From Taibaiella lutea (GTDB lineage Bacteria; Bacteroidota; Bacteroidia; Chitinophagales; Chitinophagaceae): a DNA stretch of 64,000 nucleotides. The stretch is taken from NCBI RefSeq assembly GCF_008629695.1, contig NZ_VWSH01000001.1, positions 709,990 through 773,989 on the forward strand, given 5' to 3'. The notes beneath the pieces are model-generated. The model was not told where the DNA came from and did no database searches. It was given only the letters and a program-made list of their open reading frames with translations. The translations under genes and the position numbers were made by a program. Below are positions 1-8,393 of the stretch, one piece after another. The stretch's first letter is position 1; each line of letters starts with the position of its first letter.

Positions 1-29
1 ATTACCAAACCAAAACACAAATAACCATT

Positions 30-1619
30 ATGAAAAATGAAACCATTGACATCGCTATTATAGGCGGTGGCGTGTCGGGCGTTTACAGTGCCTGGAAACT
101 AAAACAAAAATATCCTGCCAAGAAAATCGTTGTGTTCGAAGGCTGGGATCATATCGGCGGCAGATTGCTTTCGGTAACGCCTCCCAACATTCCTGATATG
201 GTGGCGGAACTTGGCGGCATGCGCATTCTGGAAAATGCACAACCGCTGATTGTCGGGCTTTTAAAGGATCTGAATGCTGCATTACCCAAAAATCAACAAA
301 TAGAATTGTATGATTTTCCGGTAGATGAGCCTCAAAACATTGCTTATTTAAGAGGTGTTTATCTGCGCCTTGCAGATTATACCACACATCCTGACAAAGT
401 ACCTTATAAACTTGCTTTCCTTGAAAAAGGGAATTCGCCTGGCGGTGTAATTGTCAACGCTATTGAGCAAATTGTGCCGGGCATTACCAATCCGAAGCTT
501 ACAGAAGAACAACGTCGTAAAATGGCTCAGGAAGCGAGTTTCGCAGGTACGCCGTTATACAAGCAAGGTTTCTGGAATGTATTGTACAGAGTTATAAGCG
601 GAGAAGCTTATCAATATGGAATGGATGCAGGCGGATATAATTCTACTTTGGCTAACTGGAATGCTGCCGACGCAATTCCATGGTTCCTGACTGATTTTGG
701 CATTACACCCGAATACAAAGGTTTTAAAAAAGGATTTCAGGAAGTGCCTAAAACATTGGCTGCTTTCTTTGAAAAACTTGGCGGCGAAATAAGACTGAAT
801 ACAAAACTGGATAGTTTTATAAAAGTCAAAAACCAGTTTCATCTTACGTTTGAAAAGCAAACGGTTATTGCCGATTCTATTATTCTGGCGATGCCACGCC
901 GTTCGCTTGATTTGTTGCAACCGACTTGTCCGGAACTTCAACGTATTGAAAACCTTATAGGCAGTGTAACACCACGTCCATTATTCAAGCTTTTCACCAC
1001 TTATGCAAATCCCTGGTGGCTTTCTGCAGGTTATACCAATGAAGCAGGCACATTTGTTCCGGTGCAATCGGGCAGAAGCGTAACGGATATGCCTGTGCGC
1101 CAGACTTATTACTGGCCTAAGAATGACGGCAGTCCTGCCACATCGGGTGAATCCATGCTTTTAGCCAGCTATGATGATGGTAACAATATCGGCTTCTGGG
1201 ACGGCCTAAGACCAAGACGCAGCGAGGCATGGGAGAAAGGTTTGAAACTGACAAAAATTGACAATCCTTTTGAAGGTGAAGCGGCCGGAAAAAATACAAA
1301 GCTTACCTGGTTCCAGTACAAGGCTCCTGTACCAATGGTTATGGAAGTCGCAAGACAACTGCAGGTTATGCATGGTCTAAGCCATACACCGATAGTTAAG
1401 AATGCTGCCTTCCGCGATTGGGGCCAGGATCCTTTTGGCGGTGGCTGGAACAGCTGGAATATTGGTGTAAAAAGCTGGGAAGTAAGAGAGAAAATTACGA
1501 AGCCGCTTGATGACAGCAATATGTATATCTGCGGCGAAGCCTATTCTGACGCACAAGGCTGGGTAGAGGGCGCTTTGCAAACAGCAGATATTATGCTTTC
1601 GAAGTTTAAATTGAAATAG
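30..1619 (+). CDS. Flavin-containing amine oxidase (L-amino-acid-oxidase-like)
   Basis: 529 residues. The N-terminus carries a Rossmann dinucleotide-binding motif (IIGGGVSG, residues 10-17) followed by an acidic residue and a GGR motif (IGGRLLS), as in monoamine and L-amino-acid oxidases. The C-terminus has the matching FAD-closing segment (CGEAYSDAQGWVEGALQTA). No signal peptide, so it is probably cytoplasmic. It should oxidise an amine or amino acid using FAD; the substrate cannot be read from sequence. It stands alone, ending just before a strong terminator. The family is clear, the specific reaction is not. Confidence 0.85.
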   Translation: MKNETIDIAIIGGGVSGVYSAWKLKQKYPAKKIVVFEGWDHIGGRLLSVTPPNIPDMVAELGGMRILENAQPLIVGLLKDLNAALPKNQQIELYDFPVDEPQNIAYLRGVYLRLADYTTHPDKVPYKLAFLEKGNSPGGVIVNAIEQIVPGITNPKLTEEQRRKMAQEASFAGTPLYKQGFWNVLYRVISGEAYQYGMDAGGYNSTLANWNAADAIPWFLTDFGITPEYKGFKKGFQEVPKTLAAFFEKLGGEIRLNTKLDSFIKVKNQFHLTFEKQTVIADSIILAMPRRSLDLLQPTCPELQRIENLIGSVTPRPLFKLFTTYANPWWLSAGYTNEAGTFVPVQSGRSVTDMPVRQTYYWPKNDGSPATSGESMLLASYDDGNNIGFWDGLRPRRSEAWEKGLKLTKIDNPFEGEAAGKNTKLTWFQYKAPVPMVMEVARQLQVMHGLSHTPIVKNAAFRDWGQDPFGGGWNSWNIGVKSWEVREKITKPLDDSNMYICGEAYSDAQGWVEGALQTADIMLSKFKLK

Positions 1620-1654
1620 AAATACCATTAGTAAACAACGCTTTTTAAAAACAA

Positions 1655-1694
1655 AAAAGAATGGTCAACTTTTTAAAAGTTGACCATTCTTTTT
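1655..1694. terminator. Palindromic terminator after the amine oxidase
   Basis: A near-perfect palindrome (AAAAGAATGGTCAAC arms) with a T-run on the right and an A-run on the left, so it could work in both directions. Its central 21 bp (1664-1684) recurs exactly in the terminator at 25374-25404. Confidence 0.85.
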
Positions 1695-1767
1695 ATGAGA
1701 TTCTAATTTCAAAACATTCTGGCCTTTATTCAGCCTTACTACCTACAACGAAAAGAAGAATGAATTG

Positions 1768-1775
1768 TACTTTTG
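1768..1775 (+). promoter_or_regulatory. Bacteroidota -7 element, TACTTTTG
   Basis: This matches the TAnnTTTG -7 consensus, 22 bp before the ATG at 1798. It overlaps an upstream in-frame start at 1765, which supports 1798 as the true start of the pentapeptide gene. No clear -33 TTG is seen. Confidence 0.5.
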
Positions 1776-1797
1776 TCTGCTTTATAAACAGCGGCAC

Positions 1798-2370
1798 ATG
1801 GAATCCATATTCGAATCAGACAAGACTTTCGATAAAATAAGCTACATCGAAGAGCCATTACCTACCGGTGAATACGAATATTGTACTTTTTCAAATTGCG
1901 ATTTTTCCAATTCAGATTTAAGTAACATTCAGTTTCAGGAATGCACTTTTATAAGTTGCAATCTCAGCATAGTAAAGCTTACAAAAACAGCTTTAAGGAA
2001 TATTGCTTTCAGGGATTGTAAAATGCTTGGCCTGCATTTCGAGCATTGTAATCCGTTTGGACTTTCCTTTAATTTTGAAAATTGCCAGCTTAAACTCGCT
2101 TCTTTTTATCAGACAAAACCCAGGAAGGTTATTTTTAAAAATTGCAGTTTGCAGGAAGTAGATTTTACCGATAGTGATTTTTCAGGTTCTGTATTTCAAG
2201 ATTGCGATTTGCTTCAGGCCATTTTTGAAAACACCAATATCGAAAAGGCAGATTTTACTACTGCCAATAATTATTCCATTGATCTGGAAAAGAACAAACA
2301 TAAAAAAGCACGATTTGCCATGCCGGGCATTGCAGGACTGTTGAATAAATACAATATTGAGATATTGTAA
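1798..2370 (+). CDS. Pentapeptide-repeat protein
   Basis: 190 residues from the ATG at 1798, built of repeats of the A(D/N)LxF kind in a Cys/Phe-rich version (NCDFSNSDL, NIQFQECTF, NCSLQEVDF, DSDFSGSVF, DCDLLQAIF, ADF). Such proteins fold as a right-handed quadrilateral beta-helix. Some (Qnr, MfpA) protect gyrase by mimicking DNA, but most have no known role. No signal peptide or extra domain. The last 22 bases of the gene lie inside a 40-bp direct repeat made when the RAYT cassette entered immediately downstream, so the coding sequence was left intact. Confidence 0.85.
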   Translation: MESIFESDKTFDKISYIEEPLPTGEYEYCTFSNCDFSNSDLSNIQFQECTFISCNLSIVKLTKTALRNIAFRDCKMLGLHFEHCNPFGLSFNFENCQLKLASFYQTKPRKVIFKNCSLQEVDFTDSDFSGSVFQDCDLLQAIFENTNIEKADFTTANNYSIDLEKNKHKKARFAMPGIAGLLNKYNIEIL

Positions 2371-2388
2371 TCAATATTTGAACGCTAT
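2349..2388 (+). repeat. 40-bp direct repeat, left copy
   Basis: Identical over 40 bp to 3055-3094. It covers the last 22 bases of the pentapeptide gene, including its stop, plus 18 bases downstream. The two copies bracket the RAYT cassette and look like an unusually long target duplication. It contains a small palindrome (CAATAT/ATATTG). Confidence 0.95.
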
Positions 2389-2414
2389 TGCCGTGGTGGG
2401 TGTCTCACCCACCA
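2387..2414 (+). repeat. Left terminal inverted repeat / REP-like hairpin
   Basis: Pairs with the reverse complement of 3026-3053 over 28 bp with one mismatch. It forms an internal hairpin with 8-bp arms. Confidence 0.9.
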
Positions 2415-2461
2415 TCTAACATATACGAATGTTTGAAGCAAAAATCATATCTTCAACTATC

Positions 2462-3016
2462 ATGTATACAGGCAATCACAGGCGAAAATCTACTTTAGAT
2501 TATAACAACCTTTATTTTTGGACTGCTACCATTCATAACTGAAATTTACTTTTAATGGATGATTCCTTGAAGATGGAAATAATCAGTTCATTACAATATT
2601 TGAAATCCAAAAATCTGATTGAGGTCTATGGATTTGTAATTATGCCAAATCATATTCATCTGATATGGGAAATGTTTGGTAGTAATGGTAAAGAGTCCCC
2701 AATGGGTTCATTGCTGAAATTCACGGCACATCAGTTCAAAAAGCATTTACAGAATACTAATCCACAAAAACTAAGCCAGTATTTCGTTGGTACAAAAGAA
2801 AAAGTCTATCAATTTTGGCAAAGAGATTCCTTAGGAATACCCATGTTTTCAAGAGCAGTTATTATTCAAAAAATGGATTATATCCACAAAAATCCGATTT
2901 CAAAAAGATGGAACCTTGTTGAATATTATGATGAATATTTATTCTCTTCGGCAAAATATTATACAACCGGTGTTGATGAATTTAATTTATTGACGAATAT
3001 TCAGACAATTCTTTAG
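2462..3016 (+). pseudogene. RAYT / IS200-like Y1 transposase with in-frame stop
   Basis: An open frame starting at ATG 2462 reads 26 residues (ending YFWTATIHN), meets TGA at 2540-2542, and continues in the same frame from 2543 to a stop at 3016. The 153-residue downstream part, from ATG 2555, carries the HUH-type metal motif (PNHIHLIW) and the conserved tail (KMDYIHKNPISKRW). Many relatives read Trp after the TATIHN-like segment, so TGG to TGA is the simplest change. Either it is a recent pseudogene, or the shorter product from 2555 is made without its N-terminal strand. RAYTs are Tyr recombinases acting on single-stranded REP hairpins. Confidence 0.8.
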
Positions 3017-3025
3017 TATCAGAAT

Positions 3026-3053
3026 TGGTGGGTGGGACACCCACCACGGCAAT
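3026..3053 (-). repeat. Right terminal inverted repeat / REP-like hairpin
   Basis: Inverted copy of 2387-2414, one mismatch, lying 9 bp after the transposase stop and 1 bp before the right direct repeat. Confidence 0.9.
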
Positions 3054-3054
3054 G

Positions 3055-3094
3055 ATACAATATTGAGATATTGTAATCAATATTTGAACGCTAT
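3055..3094 (+). repeat. 40-bp direct repeat, right copy
   Basis: Identical to 2349-2388. After it the sequence presumably resumes the original downstream region of the pentapeptide gene. The following 193 bp to the thiolase hold only a small hairpin (AATGAAC/GTTCATT, 3231-3248) and no evident gene. Confidence 0.95.
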
Positions 3095-3287
3095 GATACT
3101 TTAACCATGCGACAATTTAATCATCTCTCCTACCCGATGACTTTGGTCAATTAATGTGCTTCGCTGCACTACATAAATCAATGCTTATCATGGCGTTGCT
3201 TAAATTATTGATACCACTATTGCCTGCGTCAATGAACTTACGTTCATTAAATGCCTACATTTGACGCGTTTTTAAAAATATTCTCAA

Positions 3288-4466
3288 ATGAAAGAAGTAG
3301 TCATTGTATCTGCTGTGCGCACTCCGATAGGAAGCTGGGGCGGATCGTTAAAAGATTTTTCAGCTACCCAACTGGGTGCTATTGCTATCAAAGGTGCTTT
3401 GGAAAGAATTAAATTAGAAGGAAAAGAAGTTACGGATGTTTTAATGGGTTCTGTAATGCAGGCCAACCTGGGTCAGGCTCCTGCACGTCAGGCTGCAAAA
3501 TTTGCAGGCTTACCTGATACGGTGAATTGCACTACTGTAAACAAAGTTTGTGCCAGCGGTATGAAGGCTATCATGCAAGGTGCACAAGCTATTATGCTGG
3601 GCGATGCTGAAGTTGTTGTTGCAGGTGGTATGGAAAGTATGAGTAATGTTCCTTTTTACAGTCCTAACATGCGTTGGGGCAATAAATATGGCGATATTAA
3701 AATGATTGACGGCCTTGCTAAAGATGGTTTGACTGATGTTTATCATAATTATCCGATGGGTAATGCTGCTGAAAATACTGCAGCTGAAATGCACATCAGC
3801 CGCGAAGCACAGGATGCATTTGCTATCGAAAGCTATACACGCAGCCAGGCTTCTGTAAACGGCGGTAAATTTGAAAATGAAATCGTCCCTGTTGAAATTC
3901 CTCAACGTAAAGGCGATCCGGTTGTCTTTTCTAAAGATGAAGAACCTTTCAACGTGAAATTTGATAAAATTCCTCAATTGAATTCTGCCTTCACAAAAGG
4001 TGGTTCTGTAACTGCTGCAAATGCTTCTACCATGAATGATGGTGCTGCTGCGGTAGTTTTAATGAGCCGTGAGAAAGCTGCTGAATTAGGGTTGAAACCA
4101 CTGGCGGTTATCCGTGGTTATGCAGATGCAGAACAAGCTCCTGAATGGTTTACCACTTCTCCGTCTAAAGCAGTGCCGAAAGCAGTTGCTAAAGCCGGTC
4201 TGAAAATGGAAGATGTTGAGTTCTTCGAGTTGAACGAAGCATTTAGTGTGGTTGGCCTGGCTAACTGTAATCTGATGAATTTGAAACCGGAGCAAGTTAA
4301 TGTAAATGGCGGTGCAGTTTCTTTAGGCCATCCTTTAGGTGCAAGTGGCGCGCGTATTGTTGTTACTTTGTTGAATGTTTTGGAACAAAATAATGCAAAA
4401 ATAGGTGCTGCCGGAATTTGTAATGGTGGCGGTGGTGCAAGCGCACTTGTAATTGAAAGATTATAA
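3288..4466 (+). CDS. Acetyl-CoA C-acyltransferase (thiolase)
   Basis: 392 residues, the usual thiolase length. The nucleophilic cysteine motif (NKVCASGMKA, around residue 88), the NEAFSVV segment, the GHPLGASGAR histidine motif and the C-terminal Cys motif (GICNGGGGASAL) are all present. It condenses two acetyl-CoA to acetoacetyl-CoA or runs the reverse thiolysis. It is monocistronic, followed by a strong terminator. A 3-hydroxyacyl-CoA dehydrogenase at 25470-26456 and a second thiolase at the right edge could act in the same pathway (beta-oxidation or acetoacetyl-CoA metabolism). Direction is not decided by sequence. Confidence 0.95.
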   Translation: MKEVVIVSAVRTPIGSWGGSLKDFSATQLGAIAIKGALERIKLEGKEVTDVLMGSVMQANLGQAPARQAAKFAGLPDTVNCTTVNKVCASGMKAIMQGAQAIMLGDAEVVVAGGMESMSNVPFYSPNMRWGNKYGDIKMIDGLAKDGLTDVYHNYPMGNAAENTAAEMHISREAQDAFAIESYTRSQASVNGGKFENEIVPVEIPQRKGDPVVFSKDEEPFNVKFDKIPQLNSAFTKGGSVTAANASTMNDGAAAVVLMSREKAAELGLKPLAVIRGYADAEQAPEWFTTSPSKAVPKAVAKAGLKMEDVEFFELNEAFSVVGLANCNLMNLKPEQVNVNGGAVSLGHPLGASGARIVVTLLNVLEQNNAKIGAAGICNGGGGASALVIERL

Positions 4467-4483
4467 TTAAGTTTTTTATTTAG

Positions 4484-4520
4484 AAAATAGCCTTCCTTTA
4501 AAAGGAAGGCTATTTTTTTT
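4484..4520 (+). terminator. Rho-independent terminator of the thiolase gene
   Basis: A stem of about 14 bp (AAATAGCCTTCCTT and its complement) is followed by eight T. Convergent with the next gene. Confidence 0.9.
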
Positions 4521-4564
4521 GTCTGAGCTATAATTGATTTGATTTTAATGACTTTATGGAAATC

Positions 4565-5227
4565 TTACTTCGACAATCCGGCAAGCACATTTACCGTCAG
4601 CGCAACAACGATAGTATTAAAAGCAAAGGCCAGCAAACTATGAAACAAGGTCAATCGTCTCAGGTTTTTGGAAGTAACTGTTACATCCGAAACCTGAAAA
4701 GTCATTCCGATTACAAAGGAATAATAAGCAAAGTCAACAAAATCAGGATGTAATTCATTAGGAAAATCAAGACCGCCGGCATGTTTGCTTTTATCATCTT
4801 CATGATTGGCATAAAACAAATGCGCATATCTCAAAGTAAAAACAGTGTGTACCAGAATCCAGGACAACAATAATCCTGCAATGGCACTGAATAAGGTATA
4901 AGACATGCCCCGGTAAGAAACACTTTTGTCCAACAACATCTTCAAAACCAATCCCATGGCTAAAATAGTTGTTACAAGGGCAATTACAAATACTGCAATT
5001 TTATTTACATTTTGAATGCTTGCCTCGGCACGGATTTGTCTGTGTTTTACGGTCCAGAAGGTAATCCAATTCAAAGTGAGGAATAAAAAGCAAAAAATAT
5101 CCCAACTATTTATGCAGCGTACGGTTATATCTGGTAATTCATTTTTAGTAATAAAAAACATTAAAACACCCAAAAAAAGGCTTAAAATAAGCTTCTGAAT
5201 GGCATTCAATTTATTGACGAATTTCAT
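4565..5227 (-). CDS. DUF1345 family membrane protein
   Basis: 220 residues with about five hydrophobic segments (near residues 12-25, 43-58, 74-95, 107-130 and 195-216). The signature DFAYYSFVIGMTFQVSDV near residue 165 is typical of DUF1345. The family is an inner-membrane protein of unknown function. It is divergent from plsY and has no partner gene beside it. Family assignment good, function unknown. Confidence 0.8.
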   Translation of the reverse strand: MKFVNKLNAIQKLILSLFLGVLMFFITKNELPDITVRCINSWDIFCFLFLTLNWITFWTVKHRQIRAEASIQNVNKIAVFVIALVTTILAMGLVLKMLLDKSVSYRGMSYTLFSAIAGLLLSWILVHTVFTLRYAHLFYANHEDDKSKHAGGLDFPNELHPDFVDFAYYSFVIGMTFQVSDVTVTSKNLRRLTLFHSLLAFAFNTIVVALTVNVLAGLSK

Positions 5228-5292
5228 ACTTTCAATTTAGGACTACAAGTTAATGATTTGCAGTTAAACTATGATTTCCTGAAATTGTTACT

Positions 5293-5300
5293 TATATTTG
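5293..5300 (+). promoter_or_regulatory. Bacteroidota -7 element, TATATTTG
   Basis: TAnnTTTG match 25 bp before the plsY ATG. No well-spaced -33 TTG. Confidence 0.45.
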
Positions 5301-5325
5301 CCCTTTCCAACAACGACAACAATTA

Positions 5326-5955
5326 ATGAATATTATATTCCTTTTAACACTTGCATATTTATTAGGTTCGATTCCAACAGCGGTATGGGTTAGCAAAAGA
5401 GTTTATGGATTGGATATCAGGGATCATGGAAGTGGGAATGCAGGAGCTACCAATACCTTCAGGGTTTTAGGAAAGAAAGCAGGGATATGGGTAATGATAG
5501 TGGATATGTTAAAAGGCTTTGCTGCCGTTAAGTTGTGCTACCTGTCTGCACATCCTATCCATTCGGAAGCAATGGTAAACCTGCAGGTTGGACTTGGTCT
5601 TGCAGCTGTTGTAGGACATATTTTTCCTATATGGGCAGGTTTCAGAGGAGGCAAAGGTATTGCAACTTTGTTCGGAATGATTTTAGCTATTCAATATTAT
5701 GTTGCATTTAGTTTGGTAGGTGTATTCTTAGCCATGTTATTCCTGACCAATTATGTATCATTAAGCTCCATTGCTGCAAGTGTGGCCTTCCCTGTATTGA
5801 TTCTTTTTATATTTAAGGACAAGGCTCCTGAGATTTCCTATAAATTATTTGCCATTGCTACTGCCTGCATGGTTGTTTTAACCCATCATAAAAACATAAG
5901 CCGCTTGTTGGCTGGCAATGAAAGCAAGGTTAAGCTGATTAAGAGGAATAAATAG
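5326..5955 (+). CDS. plsY: Acyl-phosphate:glycerol-3-phosphate acyltransferase PlsY
   Basis: 209 residues, a multi-pass inner-membrane enzyme. The first PlsY motif is GSIPTAVWVSKRVYGLDIRD followed by GSGNAGATNTFRVLG, the second is GHIFPIWAGFRGGKGIAT, and the third lies near the C-terminus (THHKNISRLLAGNE). It transfers the acyl group from acyl phosphate to glycerol-3-phosphate, the first step of phosphatidic acid synthesis. Its substrate would come from PlsX, not found in this window. Its own promoter and terminator make it a single-gene unit. Confidence 0.96.
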   Translation: MNIIFLLTLAYLLGSIPTAVWVSKRVYGLDIRDHGSGNAGATNTFRVLGKKAGIWVMIVDMLKGFAAVKLCYLSAHPIHSEAMVNLQVGLGLAAVVGHIFPIWAGFRGGKGIATLFGMILAIQYYVAFSLVGVFLAMLFLTNYVSLSSIAASVAFPVLILFIFKDKAPEISYKLFAIATACMVVLTHHKNISRLLAGNESKVKLIKRNK

Positions 5956-5977
5956 ATAATTTTTCTTCAGAATACAG

Positions 5978-6012
5978 AGCCTTTTACCGATTTGAGTAAG
6001 AGGCTTTTTTAT
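5978..6012 (+). terminator. Terminator after plsY
   Basis: AGCCTTTTAC pairs with GTAAGAGGCT (one G-U), followed by six T. Confidence 0.8.
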
Positions 6013-6061
6013 TTTCAGCCAAAGAGCGTATTTTGCTTGAATTTCATTAAAAAAAATATTA

Positions 6062-6733
6062 GTGTTCCATCCATTTTTTAAAATATCTCCTTTAAAACGG
6101 CTCATCAGCTACCTTATTCCCGTAACGGTTGCCAATAGTTCAGGCAGCCAGAACCGGCATCTGGAATTTATGCTGTACCGTAATCAGTGGCAACTGGCTA
6201 CGGAAGATGCTTTATATTCGGACGGTACACGTTATGAGCCTTTTAGAGTAGCATTTAAGCATGTTCCCAAAGCAACGCTTGCCGGCATTAAGGATTGCCT
6301 GATTCTCGGCACAGGACTGGGCAGCATAGTTCAGATATTGACAGGCAAATACAAAAGCACACCAAATTTTACTTTGGTAGAATATGATGAAATTATTTTG
6401 AAATGGGCATTGGAAAGTTTAAACGCGATGGGTATCAAAAAGTTGAAACCACATTGTGATGACGCTGAAAGTTTTGTTACAAAAGACAAAGGAAAATATG
6501 ACCTTATATGTGTCGATATTTTTATTGGAAGAGAAGTGCCCGTTCAGTTTACAAAAATGGATTTCTTAGTTGCTACAAAAAGGCTGTTAAAGCCCGGCGG
6601 CACCTGGATTATGAATTACATTGTGAATGACAGCAAGGAAACGATGCAATTTTTAGGCAATATAAAATCATTGTTTCCTGATGTTGAAGTAATTGAAAAG
6701 AATCAGAATATGCTTTTAATTGCAAAGCATTAA
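6062..6733 (+). CDS. Spermidine-synthase-like methyltransferase-fold protein
   Basis: 223 residues from a GTG start; no good ATG lies nearby and the sequence LKRLISYLIPVTVAN follows at once. It has the Rossmann methyltransferase landmarks of the spermidine synthase family: a glycine-rich loop LILGTGLGSIVQIL, an acidic residue at the end of strand 2 (LVEYDE), DDAESFV, and YDLICVDIFIG in place of the aminopropyltransferase DxxD/PxGP site. It could be a polyamine aminopropyltransferase relative or an SAM-dependent methyltransferase. Convergent with rpoD. Confidence 0.7.
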   Translation: MFHPFFKISPLKRLISYLIPVTVANSSGSQNRHLEFMLYRNQWQLATEDALYSDGTRYEPFRVAFKHVPKATLAGIKDCLILGTGLGSIVQILTGKYKSTPNFTLVEYDEIILKWALESLNAMGIKKLKPHCDDAESFVTKDKGKYDLICVDIFIGREVPVQFTKMDFLVATKRLLKPGGTWIMNYIVNDSKETMQFLGNIKSLFPDVEVIEKNQNMLLIAKH

Positions 6734-6763
6734 AGGCGGAATTAATCAGGTCTATACAAAATT

Positions 6764-6793
6764 AAAGCGCCCTCTTTTTATAGAAGGCGCTTC
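6764..6793. terminator. Shared terminator between convergent genes
   Basis: AAGCGCC pairs with GGCGCTT around a T-rich loop, between the methyltransferase-like gene and rpoD. Probably serves both. Confidence 0.6.
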
Positions 6794-6820
6794 GTTATTT
6801 AAATGGGACAGGATAATTCC

Positions 6821-7687
6821 TTAACCCAAATAGGATTTTAATAATTTACAACGATTGGTGGTTCTCAATTTTGTAATGGCTTTGTCTTTTATTTGGCGTA
6901 CTCTTTCGCGGGTCAGGCCAAATCTTTCACCAATATCTTCCAAAGAAACCGGGTTCTCAAAACCGATGCCAAAGTACAAAGTCAATACATCGCGCTGGCG
7001 GTCTGTAAGTGTACTTAAAGAACGTGTTACTTCCAGTTTTAAAGAATCATTGTGTTCAATTTGTCTGTCTGCTTTTAATGCATTTGAATTTTCAAGTACA
7101 TCCAGTAAGGTATTGTCTTCACCATCAATAAACGGTGCGTCCATGCTTACGTGGCGGGCTGCAACACCCAATGTTGTTTCAACTTCTTCCAGTCCGATAT
7201 CCAGCAGTATGGCTAACTCTTCGGAAGATGGTTCACGCTCAAACTCCTGCTCCAGCATGGAATAGGCTTTGCTGATTTTATTGGTAAGCCCCACTTTATT
7301 AAGCGGCAATCTTACAATACGGCTTTGCTCTGCCAATGCCTGTAAAATGGATTGACGAATCCACCAAACAGCGTAAGAAATAAATTTAAATCCTCTTGTT
7401 TCATCAAAACGTTGTGCAGCTTTGATCAACCCTAAATTACCTTCGTTAATAAGATCGCTCAGTGATAATCCTTGGTTCTGATATTGTTTTGCCACAGATA
7501 CCACAAAACGCAAATTCGCATTCGTTAACTTCTCCAATGCCTTCTGATCACCCTGCTTAATTCTTATAGCTAATTGCACCTCCTCTTCAGGAGTAATAAG
7601 GTCAACCTTCCCAATTTCCTGGAGATATTTTTCCAATGACTGGCTCTCCCTGTTGGTGATTGATTTCGTGATTTTCAATTGACGCAT
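6821..7687 (-). CDS. rpoD: RNA polymerase primary sigma factor RpoD/SigA
   Basis: 288 residues, the short Bacteroidota form of sigma-70 lacking region 1.1 and the non-conserved insert. Region 1.2 ([20 protein letters not shown]), region 2 ([19 protein letters not shown], then the -10 recognition helix [13 protein letters not shown]), region 3 and region 4 ([20 protein letters not shown]) follow in order. The start at 7687 (MRQLKI) is chosen over an ATG six bases upstream because relatives begin there. It directs housekeeping transcription from TTG/TAnnTTTG promoters such as those noted across this window. Confidence 0.97.
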   Translation of the reverse strand: MRQLKITKSITNRESQSLEKYLQEIGKVDLITPEEEVQLAIRIKQGDQKALEKLTNANLRFVVSVAKQYQNQGLSLSDLINEGNLGLIKAAQRFDETRGFKFISYAVWWIRQSILQALAEQSRIVRLPLNKVGLTNKISKAYSMLEQEFEREPSSEELAILLDIGLEEVETTLGVAARHVSMDAPFIDGEDNTLLDVLENSNALKADRQIEHNDSLKLEVTRSLSTLTDRQRDVLTLYFGIGFENPVSLEDIGERFGLTRERVRQIKDKAITKLRTTNRCKLLKSYLG

Positions 7688-7947
7688 GGACATGAGTGTG
7701 TGTAGATTTTAATTACAAATGAAATGATTTAATTAATTTAACAAATAGAAAACATGTAAACAAAGCTAAGGATTCGGAAGTACGATTCCAAATTAAATTA
7801 ATTAATTCTTAACACCCACCCAATAAGGGTTTTGGCGCGTCTCAGAATAAAAATAAAATAAAACTTCAAAAAAGCTTTGAAAATTGATTGCTTTTTCTAT
7901 TATTGCAGCACAGAGAAAATAATTTCAATCATAAGAAGCCTAATAAT

Positions 7948-8331
7948 ATGAAGAGTAAAAAATCAATGTTTACGGTAGAGTTTCCGGTAAGGTGTTCTCC
8001 CGCTATTTTATATGAATTTCTATCGACCCCGAATGGCTTACAGGAATGGTTTGCAGAGAAAGTGGATCAAAAAGATGATACATTTTATTTTAGCTGGAGC
8101 AACAACACTGACGAAGCAGATCGCCTTGCTTTTGAAGAAAATGAATATGTACGTTACCGTTGGGAATATTATGATGATGAAGAGTTTTTCGAATTCAGGA
8201 TTACACAAAGCGCTGTAACTAATGAAACAATTTTGCAAATCACAGACTTTGCCGATAAATCAGAAATTAAAGACCAGCAACAACTCTGGAATACACAGGT
8301 GAATGATTTGAAGCACCGTATCGGAAGCTAA
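7948..8331 (+). CDS. START-like (SRPBCC superfamily) domain protein
   Basis: 127 residues from ATG 7948. The pattern MFTVEFPVRCSPAILYEFLSTPNGLQEWFA is the opening strand and helix of AHSA1/START-like proteins, followed by alternating strands and a long C-terminal helix (QQLWNTQVNDLKHRI). These form a hydrophobic cavity, but ligands of the Bacteroidota members are unknown. Very acidic in its middle part. An earlier in-frame start at 7888 adds an atypical leader and was not chosen. It precedes lptF, separated by a terminator. Confidence 0.75.
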   Translation: MKSKKSMFTVEFPVRCSPAILYEFLSTPNGLQEWFAEKVDQKDDTFYFSWSNNTDEADRLAFEENEYVRYRWEYYDDEEFFEFRITQSAVTNETILQITDFADKSEIKDQQQLWNTQVNDLKHRIGS

Positions 8332-8393
8332 AAATATTCAAAACAATTTGACAGACATACTAATAATGGTTGTCAGCCGTTTTAAAAAATACG

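Larger units (their letters stand above)
2387..3053 (+). mobile_element. RAYT/REP cassette with terminal inverted repeats
   Basis: The unit is bounded by 28-bp inverted repeats (2387-2414 and 3026-3053, one mismatch). Each repeat is itself a hairpin, GGTGGGTG/CACCCACC with a 3-base loop, preceded by GTGG, which resembles the REP elements mobilised by RAYT transposases. Inside is a Y1 transposase reading frame interrupted by one stop. A perfect 40-bp direct repeat flanks the whole unit. About 670 bp in total; no other passenger gene. Confidence 0.8.

Noticed and set aside
555-941. 128-residue leftward frame inside the amine oxidase gene
   Set aside because: It is a shadow of the clear oxidase reading frame, with no conserved features.
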